Assembly (NCBI GenBank): GCA_049695975.1
Contig: JBAVTE010000005.1
Coordinates: 1-33,064 of the forward strand
Reading direction: 5' to 3'
Length of the DNA: 33,064 nt
DNA from: CAILDB01 sp049695975
GTDB lineage: Bacteria; Patescibacteriota; Minisyncoccia; Phycocordibacterales; GWA1-40-21
Part shown: positions 7,759 through 15,437 of the stretch, in pieces
Layout of the letters: every line of letters begins with the position of its first letter
How positions within the stretch are numbered: the stretch's first letter is position 1
Program-made: the position numbers and the translations under genes
The notes under the pieces: model-generated
Told to the model about the DNA's origin: nothing
Database searches by the model: none
The model's input: only the letters and a program-made list of their open reading frames with translations

Positions 7759-8292
7759 GGTCCTGTTGAACCACTGATAACAGAGGAGTTATATCAAAAG
7801 GTTCAAGAACAAATAAAAAGAGATAAAATTGTTCGTGGCGAATCAAAGGAATTTGGCTTTACTCGATTGATATACTGCGGACTCTGCGGATCGGGTGTAT
7901 GTGCTGAAGAAAAGTTCAAGAAACTAGCAAGTGGAAAAACTGTCAGATATGTATATTACGGATGTAATAGATCCAAAGATAGATTTTGTAAATGTGGATA
8001 TATACGAGAAGAAGAGTTGATCAAAGATTTAATGAGCCAAATAGACAACTTAGATGTTAATATCTCAGAAGTAAAAAAGAAATTTCAAAAAGAATACGAC
8101 CGTTCAAGTATGTTTCAAAAGAAATTTATGGGCATAAAAAACGACAAAATTGAAACTACTGATTTAGATATTAAAAGTTATGTAAAACACGTATTAACTG
8201 AGGGATGAGTTGTAGAAAAAAGAGAGTTATTATCGGAAATACAAAATAAGTTAATATTAAAAGACAAAAAGATTATATTGGGTAAAACTTGA
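7724..8292 (+). pseudogene. Decayed large serine recombinase (C-terminal part only)
   Basis: The open frame from 7724 (after a TAG at 7721-7723) encodes family-typical sequence: PVEPLITEELYQKVQEQI, FGFTRLIYCGLCGSG, the paired cysteines of the recombinase zinc ribbon (CGLCGSG ... YYGCNRSKDRFCKCG) and a charged coiled-coil region. The N-terminal resolvase catalytic domain and most of the recombinase domain are absent. Frame 7867-8208 is the longest piece from a possible start (TTG). An in-frame TGA at 8206-8208 interrupts homology that continues as VVEKRELLSEIQNKL up to a second TGA at 8290. This is a remnant of a mobile element, probably inactive. Confidence 0.85.
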
Positions 8293-8294
8293 TA

Positions 8295-9356
8295 CTAACC
8301 ATTAAATTCTATTTCAAAAGTATGCCTACTATATGGATAACCATTCTCTTCTTTTACAAATCCATCATTACTTACTGATATTTTCGCTTTTGTATAATTT
8401 AAGGCTTGTCTAACAATAAAAAGCCCTATACCAGAACTCTCCTTATTGATTTCGCTTTTCATACCTTTTTTGACATTCCTACCTTGCTTATATTCAGAAA
8501 ATATTGCTTCTTTTTCATCTTCATCTATGGATATACTGACCATAGATATCATCAACTTCTTTGGTTCTGACTCGAGACTGGCCGTAATCTCAACGTCAGT
8601 ATCACTTAAGGTATACTTGCATACGTTATCAAATAACTGCCAAATAGCTGCGTTAAACAGACTATGTACCACTTTTACTTTATTGTGCTCTGAATCTTTT
8701 ATGTTAATAATTATCTCGATATTTCTTTTGATTAATTCGTCAACAAACGGGTTCGATAATCTGTACATAGCTTTTGCTATATCTGTAGGTAATAAAGAAC
8801 CAGTATTATCAGCATAACCACCAATAATTCTTAGGGTTTCGATTTGAGCATCTAAATCAATTGCCCGGTGTGACATCTGACATATATCATCTGCGGCTAT
8901 ACTTGTATTTTCTTCAATTCTTCTTTTGACTTCGTCTTTAAAATCAGAGTAAGAACGAGCTCTCGCCTTATCAGAAATAAGCCTATTAAAATTATCTTTA
9001 AATCTCTTTTGAAATTTTATTAGATTATGTGAGAAACGCCTTATTATTACGTCAAAGTGTTGCCTTTGACTTAATTCAATTTGTTTAAATTTTGGAATCA
9101 AACTTAGATAGATATCACATGCGCGCTGAATAGCTTTATTTCCTTGAAATAATTCACTTTCTTTATTAAATATAACATAAATTGACCCGTGCATATTTTT
9201 TCTATATACACTTTTTAAACCTTTCTCTGAGAAGTTTTCGTTAGGTTTATTGCTAAAAACTTCTGGCAAAGTATCTAGTTGCCCATTACGTGCGACCACA
9301 ACACCCTTGTCATTGCACAGTTCATAAAAAATAATTCCCTCATTATTTTGATCCAT
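8295..9356 (-). CDS. Histidine-kinase-like protein with HATPase domain
   Basis: 353 residues without membrane segments. The C-terminal half is a GHKL ATPase: N-box FNAAIWQLFDNVCKY and G2 box SSGIGLFIVRQ; the G1 box is weak. A possible phospho-acceptor region is RRFSHNLIKF (around residue 108), followed by a long helical stretch that could be the dimerisation domain. The N-terminal ~90 residues show no family I recognise. Its start overlaps the end of the receiver-domain gene by 14 bp, so the two are co-translated and very likely partners. No DNA-binding output gene is adjacent. Confidence 0.75.
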   Translation of the reverse strand: MDQNNEGIIFYELCNDKGVVVARNGQLDTLPEVFSNKPNENFSEKGLKSVYRKNMHGSIYVIFNKESELFQGNKAIQRACDIYLSLIPKFKQIELSQRQHFDVIIRRFSHNLIKFQKRFKDNFNRLISDKARARSYSDFKDEVKRRIEENTSIAADDICQMSHRAIDLDAQIETLRIIGGYADNTGSLLPTDIAKAMYRLSNPFVDELIKRNIEIIINIKDSEHNKVKVVHSLFNAAIWQLFDNVCKYTLSDTDVEITASLESEPKKLMISMVSISIDEDEKEAIFSEYKQGRNVKKGMKSEINKESSGIGLFIVRQALNYTKAKISVSNDGFVKEENGYPYSRHTFEIEFNG

Positions 9357-9849
9357 ATATTTGGGTAGCGGCAGCTTCTATCTGATCTATATATACATAA
9401 GTGTCAGCGTGTTTATCAATCCATGCATCAGCAACTTTATGAAATTCATGACCAGGAATAAAACCTGCATATCCAGAATAAAAAATCAAAAACTTCTCTG
9501 GGTATCTACTTTTTATATTTTTAAGTAAACCTATCCCTTCTTCGGTTGGTGTAAGAACCTTACCAACACCAATATAATCCATGAAAATAATATCGGCTCT
9601 TTTAATGTCCTCTGAGTTAAAATTAGTGACTTCATTGATTTGATTGACATTCCACCCTGCATCTCTAATTATTTTCAACCTGGCACTAGAATCCTCATCG
9701 TCAACAAATAAGATATTCGTACTTTTTTTAAGCTCTTCAATTTTTATTGATGTTTTATTTGAAAAGCGCTTCTTCAGCCAATCTGCTGTCTTATCCATGC
9801 CAACAATTATAAAGAGTGTAACTAATTTTGATAATATGTATTCTATCAT
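9343..9849 (-). CDS. Membrane-anchored receiver (CheY-like) domain protein
   Basis: 168 residues. An N-terminal hydrophobic segment (about residues 3-18) is followed by a short basic linker and a receiver domain: acidic pocket FVDDED, phospho-acceptor IIFMDYIG, the Ser position FYSGYAG and the conserved Lys in AWIDKHAD. No output domain follows. It is the first gene of a two-gene unit with the overlapping kinase-like gene. Tethering a stand-alone receiver to the membrane is unusual; it may act as a phosphate sink or a local protein-interaction switch. Confidence 0.75.
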   Translation of the reverse strand: MIEYILSKLVTLFIIVGMDKTADWLKKRFSNKTSIKIEELKKSTNILFVDDEDSSARLKIIRDAGWNVNQINEVTNFNSEDIKRADIIFMDYIGVGKVLTPTEEGIGLLKNIKSRYPEKFLIFYSGYAGFIPGHEFHKVADAWIDKHADTYVYIDQIEAAATQIYGSK

Positions 9850-9923
9850 TTAAATATTTTTACCTCACACTTTGAAGCCTTTTATAGGCTATTCGGTCAT
9901 GCACGATACCGTTCTGACTCGTG

Positions 9924-9994
9924 CTGGGGGGCTTGGAATCGAACCAAAATACACAGATCCAAAATCTGTAGTCCTACCGTTAGACGACCCCCCA
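9924..9994 (-). tRNA. tRNA-Gln (anticodon TTG)
   Basis: Acceptor stem TGGGGGG/CCCCCCA, D-arm with AACGGTAGGA, anticodon stem ACAGA/TCTGT with loop TTTTGGA giving anticodon TTG, and T-loop GGTTCGATTCC. The discriminator base is G. CCA is not encoded (GCA follows), so it must be added enzymatically. U1-A72 is usual for bacterial tRNA-Gln. Its 5' 15 nt overlap the 3' end of the upstream gene. Confidence 0.95.
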
Positions 9995-10678
9995 ATACTT
10001 ATTTATACCTTTTACCCACCCAGTAATTCTACGATTTAAGGATGAGCTTCTATTTACTCTAACACGCAATAATCCATTATACAAATTGCCAACATTTTTT
10101 CTATTTGTTTTAATATTACCCTTTTTAAAATAGACCCTATTAAACAATTCAATTGAAAAACCAGTACTTTTCGACCAAAAATCTTTAAAACGAGGAGTTT
10201 CTAATCTGTATAAATCATGAACATAAATTTCAAAAACTATATCTTCTATTGAAATTTTGCAAATCTCCATTAACCATTTTATAAAGAGAATAATCATCCG
10301 AGGATCTGAATTTGAAAATTTTATCCCTATACCATGATTACTTTCTTTCTCTTTATCCCCTTCTGCCCAGTATAAAGCTGTACCAATAAGCCAAAGTTCC
10401 CTCTTCGTCATCTTGCCAATTTCATTTTCCGCTTCTCCAACAATTTGATTATATTTTTTAATTCTTTGTTCTCTTTTTGCTCTACCACCACTAAGTGAAG
10501 CTAATCTCTTCTTTTCTGTAAAGGCTTGCTTCTGACTTTTTGCAATACCAACACTCCTAAGCCATTCTGACAAAGTAGATTTAGCAACAGGGACTATTTT
10601 TAAAATTTCGGAATAAGTTTTTCCAGATTTTCTTAGAGAGATAGCTTTCTCTTTTAATTCTATTTTGCGAACACCCAT
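9980..10678 (-). CDS. HTH protein with LAGLIDADG-like segment (possible homing-type element), overlapping tRNA-Gln
   Basis: 232 residues. The N-terminus (residues 1-50) is a resolvase-like helix-turn-helix: KAISLRKSGKTYSEILKIV, then KSTLSEWLRS. A basic linker (GGRAKREQRIKKY) follows. The core LWLIGTALYWAEGDKEK followed by KFSNSDPRMIILFIKWL resembles a degenerate LAGLIDADG helix and strand pattern. Such genes recur in Patescibacteria; nuclease activity is inference. The final codons (WGVV, stop TAA at 9980-9982) lie inside the tRNA-Gln gene, so both are on one transcript or the element ended up fused to the tRNA. Confidence 0.6.
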   Translation of the reverse strand: MGVRKIELKEKAISLRKSGKTYSEILKIVPVAKSTLSEWLRSVGIAKSQKQAFTEKKRLASLSGGRAKREQRIKKYNQIVGEAENEIGKMTKRELWLIGTALYWAEGDKEKESNHGIGIKFSNSDPRMIILFIKWLMEICKISIEDIVFEIYVHDLYRLETPRFKDFWSKSTGFSIELFNRVYFKKGNIKTNRKNVGNLYNGLLRVRVNRSSSLNRRITGWVKGINKYWGVV

Positions 10679-10721
10679 AATAAGCTCTAGTATACATTAC
10701 CAGTGTTCAGAATACAATACC

Positions 10722-11753
10722 CTATTGATTAATTATCCGCATCAATGCAAGCTCCAGGGGAAGATTTGGAATATAGGATTTGTTGACCATATCGTAGTAG
10801 CCGAGCAGGTCGTAAAGGACTTTGGAATTGATTTTGGTGTCAGTTTTATCTGCTATACCCTTTAGAAATACAAAGTCGTTGTCGGTCATTTCTTCTCTGA
10901 TATTTTCATCCAGATTTTTTATATTTTTCAAAAGTAAAATTAAACGCATTTTGTATAAAATCATTTTAAAATACAAAAGCATATCTATGTTTGCTGTCTC
11001 AGCCTCTTTCACAGCAGAAAGTCCAGACTCGATATCCCCCTCATCTATTGCTTTTATAAAATTATTTATCATTTCGGACTTCGGCGCACCTGTGACCAAA
11101 ATCACCTCCTCCACAGAGACTTTTTTATCTTTTGAAGAACTAATAACTTTCTGCAAGACACTTTGTGTGTCACGAAAAGATCCATCGCCGAGAAGCGCTA
11201 TAAGGTCAGCAGACGATTGCTCAAGAGTAAAACCCTCTTTTTTTGCAATATTTACTACAACATCTTTCAGAGTCTTCTGCGTCGGCTTTTTAAATGAAAA
11301 TGTCTGACATCGAGACATGACGGTATCGGGAATTTTCTGGGCTTCTGTAGTAGCAAGTATAAAAATCACATGTGCTGGTGGTTCCTCAAGAGTCTTGAGT
11401 AAGGCATTACATGCCCCTTTTGAAAGCATATGTGCTTCGTCTAAAATATAGACTTTGTATTTTGAATCAAAAGGTAAAGTGCTGACTGCTTCATTTAATG
11501 CACGAATTTCATCTACGCCATTGTTTGAAGCAGCATCTATTTCATAAATATCATTTGGAGTTGTGCCTATTTCCTTTGCAAAAATTCTCGCCACGCTCGT
11601 CTTCCCTGTCCCGCGAGAACCAGAAAAAATGTAGGCATGAGCGATATTGCCAAGTTTAATAGAAGATTCTAGAACCTTCACAATATGATCTTGCCCCAAT
11701 ACTTCGGCGAATTTTCCTGGACGATATTTCCTGTAAAGCGCTGTTTCTTGCAT
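10722..11753 (-). CDS. dnaX: DNA polymerase III subunit gamma/tau
   Basis: Clamp-loader AAA+ ATPase of 343 residues. It starts MQETALYRKYRPGKFAEVLG, as the family does; the 20 codons further upstream contain the promoter and are not coding. Walker A SGSRGTGKTS, Walker B VYILDEAHML, the sensor region EEPPAHVIFILATTE and the arginine-finger motif MSRCQTF are all present. The zinc-binding four-cysteine module normally between Walker A and EIDAASNNGVD is missing: ARIFAKEIGTTPNDIYEIDAA runs straight through. The C-terminal collar domain is short and there is no tau extension. The motif between -10 box and ATG indicates a leaderless mRNA. Confidence 0.95.
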   Translation of the reverse strand: MQETALYRKYRPGKFAEVLGQDHIVKVLESSIKLGNIAHAYIFSGSRGTGKTSVARIFAKEIGTTPNDIYEIDAASNNGVDEIRALNEAVSTLPFDSKYKVYILDEAHMLSKGACNALLKTLEEPPAHVIFILATTEAQKIPDTVMSRCQTFSFKKPTQKTLKDVVVNIAKKEGFTLEQSSADLIALLGDGSFRDTQSVLQKVISSSKDKKVSVEEVILVTGAPKSEMINNFIKAIDEGDIESGLSAVKEAETANIDMLLYFKMILYKMRLILLLKNIKNLDENIREEMTDNDFVFLKGIADKTDTKINSKVLYDLLGYYDMVNKSYIPNLPLELALMRIINQ

Positions 11754-11760
11754 ACAAATG

Positions 11761-11769
11761 ATTATAGCA
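11761..11769 (-). promoter_or_regulatory. Extended -10 promoter of dnaX
   Basis: The minus strand reads TGCTATAAT, ending 7 bp before the dnaX ATG. The expected transcription start coincides with the start codon. It lies after the terminator of the upstream RNA gene, so dnaX is transcribed independently. Confidence 0.65.
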
Positions 11770-11791
11770 TCTGAAAAATAATTTGGAATAC

Positions 11792-11833
11792 AAAATAAAA
11801 GAGGGCCGAACATATTGGATCGTCGGCCCTCTT
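11792..11833 (-). terminator. Terminator of the structured RNA upstream of dnaX
   Basis: Perfect 11-bp inverted repeat AAGAGGGCCGA (11799-11809)/TCGGCCCTCTT (11823-11833), followed on the minus strand by TTTTATTTT. GC-rich stem plus T run is a textbook intrinsic terminator. Confidence 0.85.
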
Positions 11834-12147
11834 ACAACTTATATCGGAGAATCTCTTGCTTTCACCTTGTTCTCCTTTCCAGAGAGGCGAAACTCTCCTA
11901 TAAAATTTAATCTTTTATCACCTCTTTTACCTTTCTCTCTTATTAAGTTTAAAGAACTCTTGTTTATTTGCTCGCACTACCTCTATATTCCAACAAACTA
12001 GAGGTAGATAGTTTACCAGGGTGATTAGCCCCAGCTTAGATATGATCACCACCTTTCAAAATCTTAATCAATCACAGTGCGTGTAAATGTATAGATGTCT
12101 GATTAATCTATACAATCAAGTAACAATATTTACACCTCCTTTCTTCT
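11792..12147 (-). ncRNA. Putative structured non-coding RNA (~355 nt), class unknown
   Basis: This 490-bp gap has no convincing ORF but has a promoter, a terminator and a chain of perfect stems on one strand. Stems (plus coordinates): 12081-12088/12128-12135 enclosing 12088-12096/12106-12114; 12020-12025/12045-12050; 11977-11985/11999-12007; 11882-11886/11893-11897; 11846-11851/11870-11875; terminator 11799-11809/11823-11833. It lacks the conserved boxes of RNase P RNA (GAGGAAAGTCC), SRP RNA and the tRNA-like end of tmRNA. Minus-strand Shine-Dalgarno-like motifs occur at 12133-12143, 12044-12056 and 11917-11925, so short leader peptides are an alternative reading. Confidence 0.65.
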
Positions 12148-12153
12148 GAGTAC

Positions 12154-12181
12154 ATTATAAGTAATTATAAAAATAAAGCAA
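12154..12181 (-). promoter_or_regulatory. Promoter of the structured RNA
   Basis: The -35 TTGCTT (12176-12181), a 16-bp spacer and a consensus -10 TATAAT (12154-12159). Expected start is near 12147, just before the first stem. Confidence 0.65.
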
Positions 12182-12244
12182 TACGATTTTTTATAATAAA
12201 AAAACAAATTTTCAGTTGAGATCGTCGACTTAGTCATTATCTGC

Positions 12245-13318
12245 CTAATGCAAAAGAAAATCCGTAAGATAATTTTTAATTATTTTTTCTGCTTCTTTAA
12301 AATTATTTGTACCCATAAGTTGAACTCTGAATTCTTTTGCTCCATCAAAGCCATTTATATATGCTTTAAAGTGTTTTTTCATTACCGCAAAGTTTTTGTG
12401 TCCCTTTTTCAATAATTCTTTATCAAAAATTTTTATATGTTCTAGAAGTGTTTTGAGTTTTTCTTTAGTTGTGACCAAGGACCCACCTTCCAAAGCTAGC
12501 GAGAGACCTTTACCACTTTTTTTTGAATCAAAAAACCATGGATTACCAAAAATTCCTCTACCAATCATAACTCCATCAAAACCAGATTTCTGTGCAAACT
12601 CAATTCCCTCCTCTCTCGTCTTAATATCACCATTACCGATGAGAATTAGATCTCTTTTTTTTGACCAAATAAAATCAACTATTTCTCTTGCTAGCTCCCA
12701 GTGTGCAGGGACATTTGATAATTCTTTTCTTGTACGCAAGTGTATAGTAAGGGCAGAAATATCTTCCTTGATAATTTCAGAAAGCCATTTTTTGTATTCA
12801 ATTGTGTTGTAGCCGATTCTCGTCTTCACGGAAACTGGAATTTTGCCCTTTACTCCTTCTATTGCAGATTTAATTATTTTCCTAGCAAGCTTTGGATTCT
12901 TTATAAGGCTTGCTCCAGCACCTTGTTTTTCTACAGATCTGTCCGGACAACCCATATTTATATCTAATCCATCAAAACCAAGATCTAAAATAATCTTTGA
13001 GGCTATTTTTATTTTTTCTGGATTCGATCCAAAGATTTGAGCCACAATAGGTCTCTCATTCTTTGAAAATTTTAAATTGAATATAAGATGCTTTCTACCC
13101 TCTTCTGAAGCAAGTCCATCAGCAGAAACAAACTCTGTCCAAAAGACATCGGGGCCTCCACCTACTTTTCCATGACGACTTTTCTTTGCAATCATTTGGC
13201 GAAATGCAATATCAGTAACATCAGACATTGGTGCCAAAGCAAAAAATGGTTTGTTTTTCATGCAAACCTTGTACCAAAAATCCTTCTTATGTTTTACTTC
13301 TCTTTCCAGCTTATTCAT
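12245..13318 (-). CDS. dus: tRNA-dihydrouridine synthase
   Basis: FMN-dependent TIM-barrel enzyme that reduces uridine to dihydrouridine in tRNA. Motifs: ALAPMSDVTDIAFRQ at the barrel entrance, the catalytic cysteine in NMGCPDRSVEKQGAGASLI, KTRIGY, IHLRTRKE (in place of the common HGRTR), GNGDI and the phosphate-binding GRGIFGNPWFF. 357 residues is family-typical. The ATG at 13318 gives an N-terminal DFWYKV stretch before the barrel; an ATG at 13261 is a possible alternative start. A TATAAC box sits just upstream and no Shine-Dalgarno site is seen. Divergent from def. Confidence 0.93.
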   Translation of the reverse strand: MNKLEREVKHKKDFWYKVCMKNKPFFALAPMSDVTDIAFRQMIAKKSRHGKVGGGPDVFWTEFVSADGLASEEGRKHLIFNLKFSKNERPIVAQIFGSNPEKIKIASKIILDLGFDGLDINMGCPDRSVEKQGAGASLIKNPKLARKIIKSAIEGVKGKIPVSVKTRIGYNTIEYKKWLSEIIKEDISALTIHLRTRKELSNVPAHWELAREIVDFIWSKKRDLILIGNGDIKTREEGIEFAQKSGFDGVMIGRGIFGNPWFFDSKKSGKGLSLALEGGSLVTTKEKLKTLLEHIKIFDKELLKKGHKNFAVMKKHFKAYINGFDGAKEFRVQLMGTNNFKEAEKIIKNYLTDFLLH

Positions 13319-13391
13319 ATGTGTTATAGTCGATTATTCTAACATACTTTTCTATACTTGAAAAAATCCTCAAAAATGTTATTTTATAGTA

Positions 13392-13937
13392 ATGAATTCT
13401 AAAAAAGAAATAGTGATACTTCAAAAAGAAGACCCTCGACTCCGAAAAATATCAGCAGAAGTTGAGTACCCTATGATCAAAAGTAAAAAAATGCAAGAGA
13501 TACTCTCTTCTCTCAAACTTGCTATAGATTCTCAATCTGATGCCGTGGCTATTTCTGCTGTACAAATAGGAGAACTCTCAAGAATTTTTCTCATTTCAAA
13601 AAAGATTTTTAATATTTTAGAAGATAACAAAAAACCATTAAATGAAGTCAAAAAGGATTTAATTTTTATAAATCCAAAAATTACAAAACTTTCCAAAGCG
13701 AAGGCTTGGGGTGAAGAAGGGTGCCTAAGCGTGAGATTCCTATATGGCAAAGTAAATAGATCCACACATTTGACTATCGAGGCTCTTGATGAAAACGGCA
13801 ATAAAATTATAAGGAATACATCAGGACTTTTGGCACAAATTATCCAGCATGAAAACGACCACCTAAATGGAGTACTTTTTATAGATAAAGCTATAGAAAT
13901 ACAAGAAATCTTACCAGAAAATTTACAGAAAATATAA
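13392..13937 (+). CDS. def: Peptide deformylase
   Basis: 181 residues. It removes the formyl group from the N-terminal methionine of new proteins. Metal ligands and catalytic residues are intact: motif 2 EEGCLSV (Cys ligand) and motif 3 IQHENDHLNG (HExxH with catalytic Glu). Motif 1 is divergent, AVAISAVQIG instead of GxGLAAPQIG, though the catalytic Gln remains. There is a short insertion before motif 2 (ILEDNKKPLNEVKKD). fmt follows after 18 bp, the usual def-fmt pairing of formylation and deformylation. Confidence 0.95.
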   Translation: MNSKKEIVILQKEDPRLRKISAEVEYPMIKSKKMQEILSSLKLAIDSQSDAVAISAVQIGELSRIFLISKKIFNILEDNKKPLNEVKKDLIFINPKITKLSKAKAWGEEGCLSVRFLYGKVNRSTHLTIEALDENGNKIIRNTSGLLAQIIQHENDHLNGVLFIDKAIEIQEILPENLQKI

Positions 13938-13955
13938 ATTTTTTTTACTTTAAAA

Positions 13956-14813
13956 ATGAAAAATGAAAATGTAAAAATCGCTTTTTGGGGAAGCTCAAAT
14001 TTTTCTCTTATTGTCTTAAAAGAGTTGAAAAAACTCGCCATTTTTCCTAGCATTTTAGTGACAACCCCCGACAAACCTCAGGGTAGAAGAATGGTATTGA
14101 CCCCCACTCCTGTCAAAGTTTGGGGAGAAGAAAACAGTATTGAATGTCTAACTCCAGAAAAATTGAAAGAAGAAAGTTTTGTAAAAAAAATATCGGAATA
14201 CAATCTTTTCATAGTTGCATCTTATGGCAAAATAATTCCAAACATAATCCTTGATATTCCGACCTACAAGGTTTTGAATATTCATCCTTCACTATTACCA
14301 AAATATCGCGGTCCATCCCCTTTGCAAACGCAAATACTTAGCGGTGACAAAGAAGTTGGTGTCAGTATTATGCAAATTGACGAAGAAGTCGATCACGGGC
14401 CTATTATTATTCAAAAAGAAATTGTTTTGGAAAAATTTTTGGGATTTAATGAATTGGAAGAAAAAATGGCGAAAGTTGGTGCTGAGCTACTCGCAGAGAC
14501 ATTGCCTCTTTGGATTAAAGGCAAAATTAAAGCAACACCTCAAAATCACGCTGATGCTAGCTTTACTAAAAAAATAGAAAAAGGTGACGGACTCATTGAT
14601 ATCCAAAATGGAAATCAGCTGGAAAATTATTTAAAAATATTAGCATTTGAGAATTGGCCTGTAGCTTTTTTTGAAATTAACAGAAATAACAAGAAAATTA
14701 AAGTCCTAATCAAACAAGCCGACTTTGATGAACAAAAAATAAATATACTAAGAGTGGTTCCGGAAGGAAAAAATGAAATGAATTACAAAGACTTTTTGCG
14801 GGGCTCAAAATGA
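13956..14813 (+). CDS. fmt: Methionyl-tRNA formyltransferase
   Basis: 285 residues, somewhat short because the C-terminal tRNA-binding domain is reduced. The catalytic domain has FWGSSNFSLIVL, the 10-formyl-THF binding and catalytic region LNIHPSLLPKYRGPSPLQ (Asn and His), and the catalytic Asp in EEVDHGPIIIQKE. It formylates initiator Met-tRNA. Second gene of the def-fmt unit. Its TGA stop directly abuts the stop of hpf on the opposite strand with no base between them. Confidence 0.95.
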   Translation: MKNENVKIAFWGSSNFSLIVLKELKKLAIFPSILVTTPDKPQGRRMVLTPTPVKVWGEENSIECLTPEKLKEESFVKKISEYNLFIVASYGKIIPNIILDIPTYKVLNIHPSLLPKYRGPSPLQTQILSGDKEVGVSIMQIDEEVDHGPIIIQKEIVLEKFLGFNELEEKMAKVGAELLAETLPLWIKGKIKATPQNHADASFTKKIEKGDGLIDIQNGNQLENYLKILAFENWPVAFFEINRNNKKIKVLIKQADFDEQKINILRVVPEGKNEMNYKDFLRGSK

Positions 14814-15185
14814 TTACCTGCTATAAATATTTCTAAGCATTTGTTTAATTTTTGCACCACCTCTTCTGAGTAGACTGGTTTTTTTGGTCTTATAGGATCT
14901 GAGCTCATTTTCCATTTCATCATTTGCAAGATCAATAGCAGAGTACAGATCAAAACTATCTTTCAATGCTTTCAAGGTTTTCCCACCGACATAAATATTA
15001 TATTCTGCTTCAAAAATATTACCTGTCTTGTGGTGTCTCGTAGTCTTTGCCAATTCTACTTGGCACATTACAGCTTCCATATCTTCTGGACTGATAAACT
15101 TATCCAAATGGGATAATTTCTTTTCCAAATATTCAGATAAAGCTGGGGTCAAAGATATATCTTTTGCTTTAATGTTATGTTTCAT
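14814..15185 (-). CDS. hpf: Ribosome hibernation promoting factor (short HPF/RaiA family)
   Basis: 123 residues, one HPF/YfiA domain (beta-alpha-beta-beta-beta-alpha): MKHNIKAKDISLTPALSEYL, the AEYNIYVGGKTLKA strands and DLYSAIDLANDEMENELRSY, the typical second helix. A basic tail (KTKKTSLLRRGGAKIKQ) follows instead of the long-form dimerisation domain. It binds the small subunit and stabilises inactive ribosomes. It lies downstream of a DUF167 gene (13-bp gap), probably co-transcribed, and converges on fmt. Confidence 0.9.
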   Translation of the reverse strand: MKHNIKAKDISLTPALSEYLEKKLSHLDKFISPEDMEAVMCQVELAKTTRHHKTGNIFEAEYNIYVGGKTLKALKDSFDLYSAIDLANDEMENELRSYKTKKTSLLRRGGAKIKQMLRNIYSR

Positions 15186-15198
15186 ATTTTTTTAATAA

Positions 15199-15426
15199 TT
15201 ATTTTAAAGAAACGCTAATAATTTTGTGAGGGGAATGATAACCACTCACCATCCTTACTTCCCGTACATTATACACCCGAAAATATTCCCGCGCCAATTC
15301 CAATATCCTCTTGTTTGCAAGACCCCTCTCGGCTGGTGCTTTCACCTCAACTTCAAAAACATCTTCAGAAATTTTCTTGATCTGTTCCTTTTTTGATCCT
15401 GTTTTTGCTTTTATTTTTATATACAT
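15199..15426 (-). CDS. DUF167/YggU family protein
   Basis: 75 residues with the family signature: KIKAKTGSKKEQI at the start, VEVKAPAERGLANKRILELA and VRMVSGYHSPHKIISV. Function unknown; small alpha/beta fold. It sits between the MacB-like permease and hpf on the same strand with short gaps, so it may be read from the operon upstream. Confidence 0.88.
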   Translation of the reverse strand: MYIKIKAKTGSKKEQIKKISEDVFEVEVKAPAERGLANKRILELAREYFRVYNVREVRMVSGYHSPHKIISVSLK

Positions 15427-15437
15427 ATTAAAAATAA

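Noticed and set aside
8206..8208. In-frame TGA in the recombinase as evidence of an alternative genetic code (TGA = Gly/Trp)
   Set aside because: fmt, the secreted gene at 31390 and the radical SAM fragment all end in TGA at family-appropriate lengths, so TGA is a stop; the recombinase is decayed.
11783..12001. 72-aa plus-strand ORF over the RNA region
   Set aside because: It reads through the terminator stem and the RNA stems on the opposite strand, has no ribosome site and no recognisable sequence.
11792..12147. RNase P RNA, tmRNA or SRP RNA
   Set aside because: The diagnostic conserved boxes of these RNAs were not found on either strand, although a covariance search would be more sensitive.
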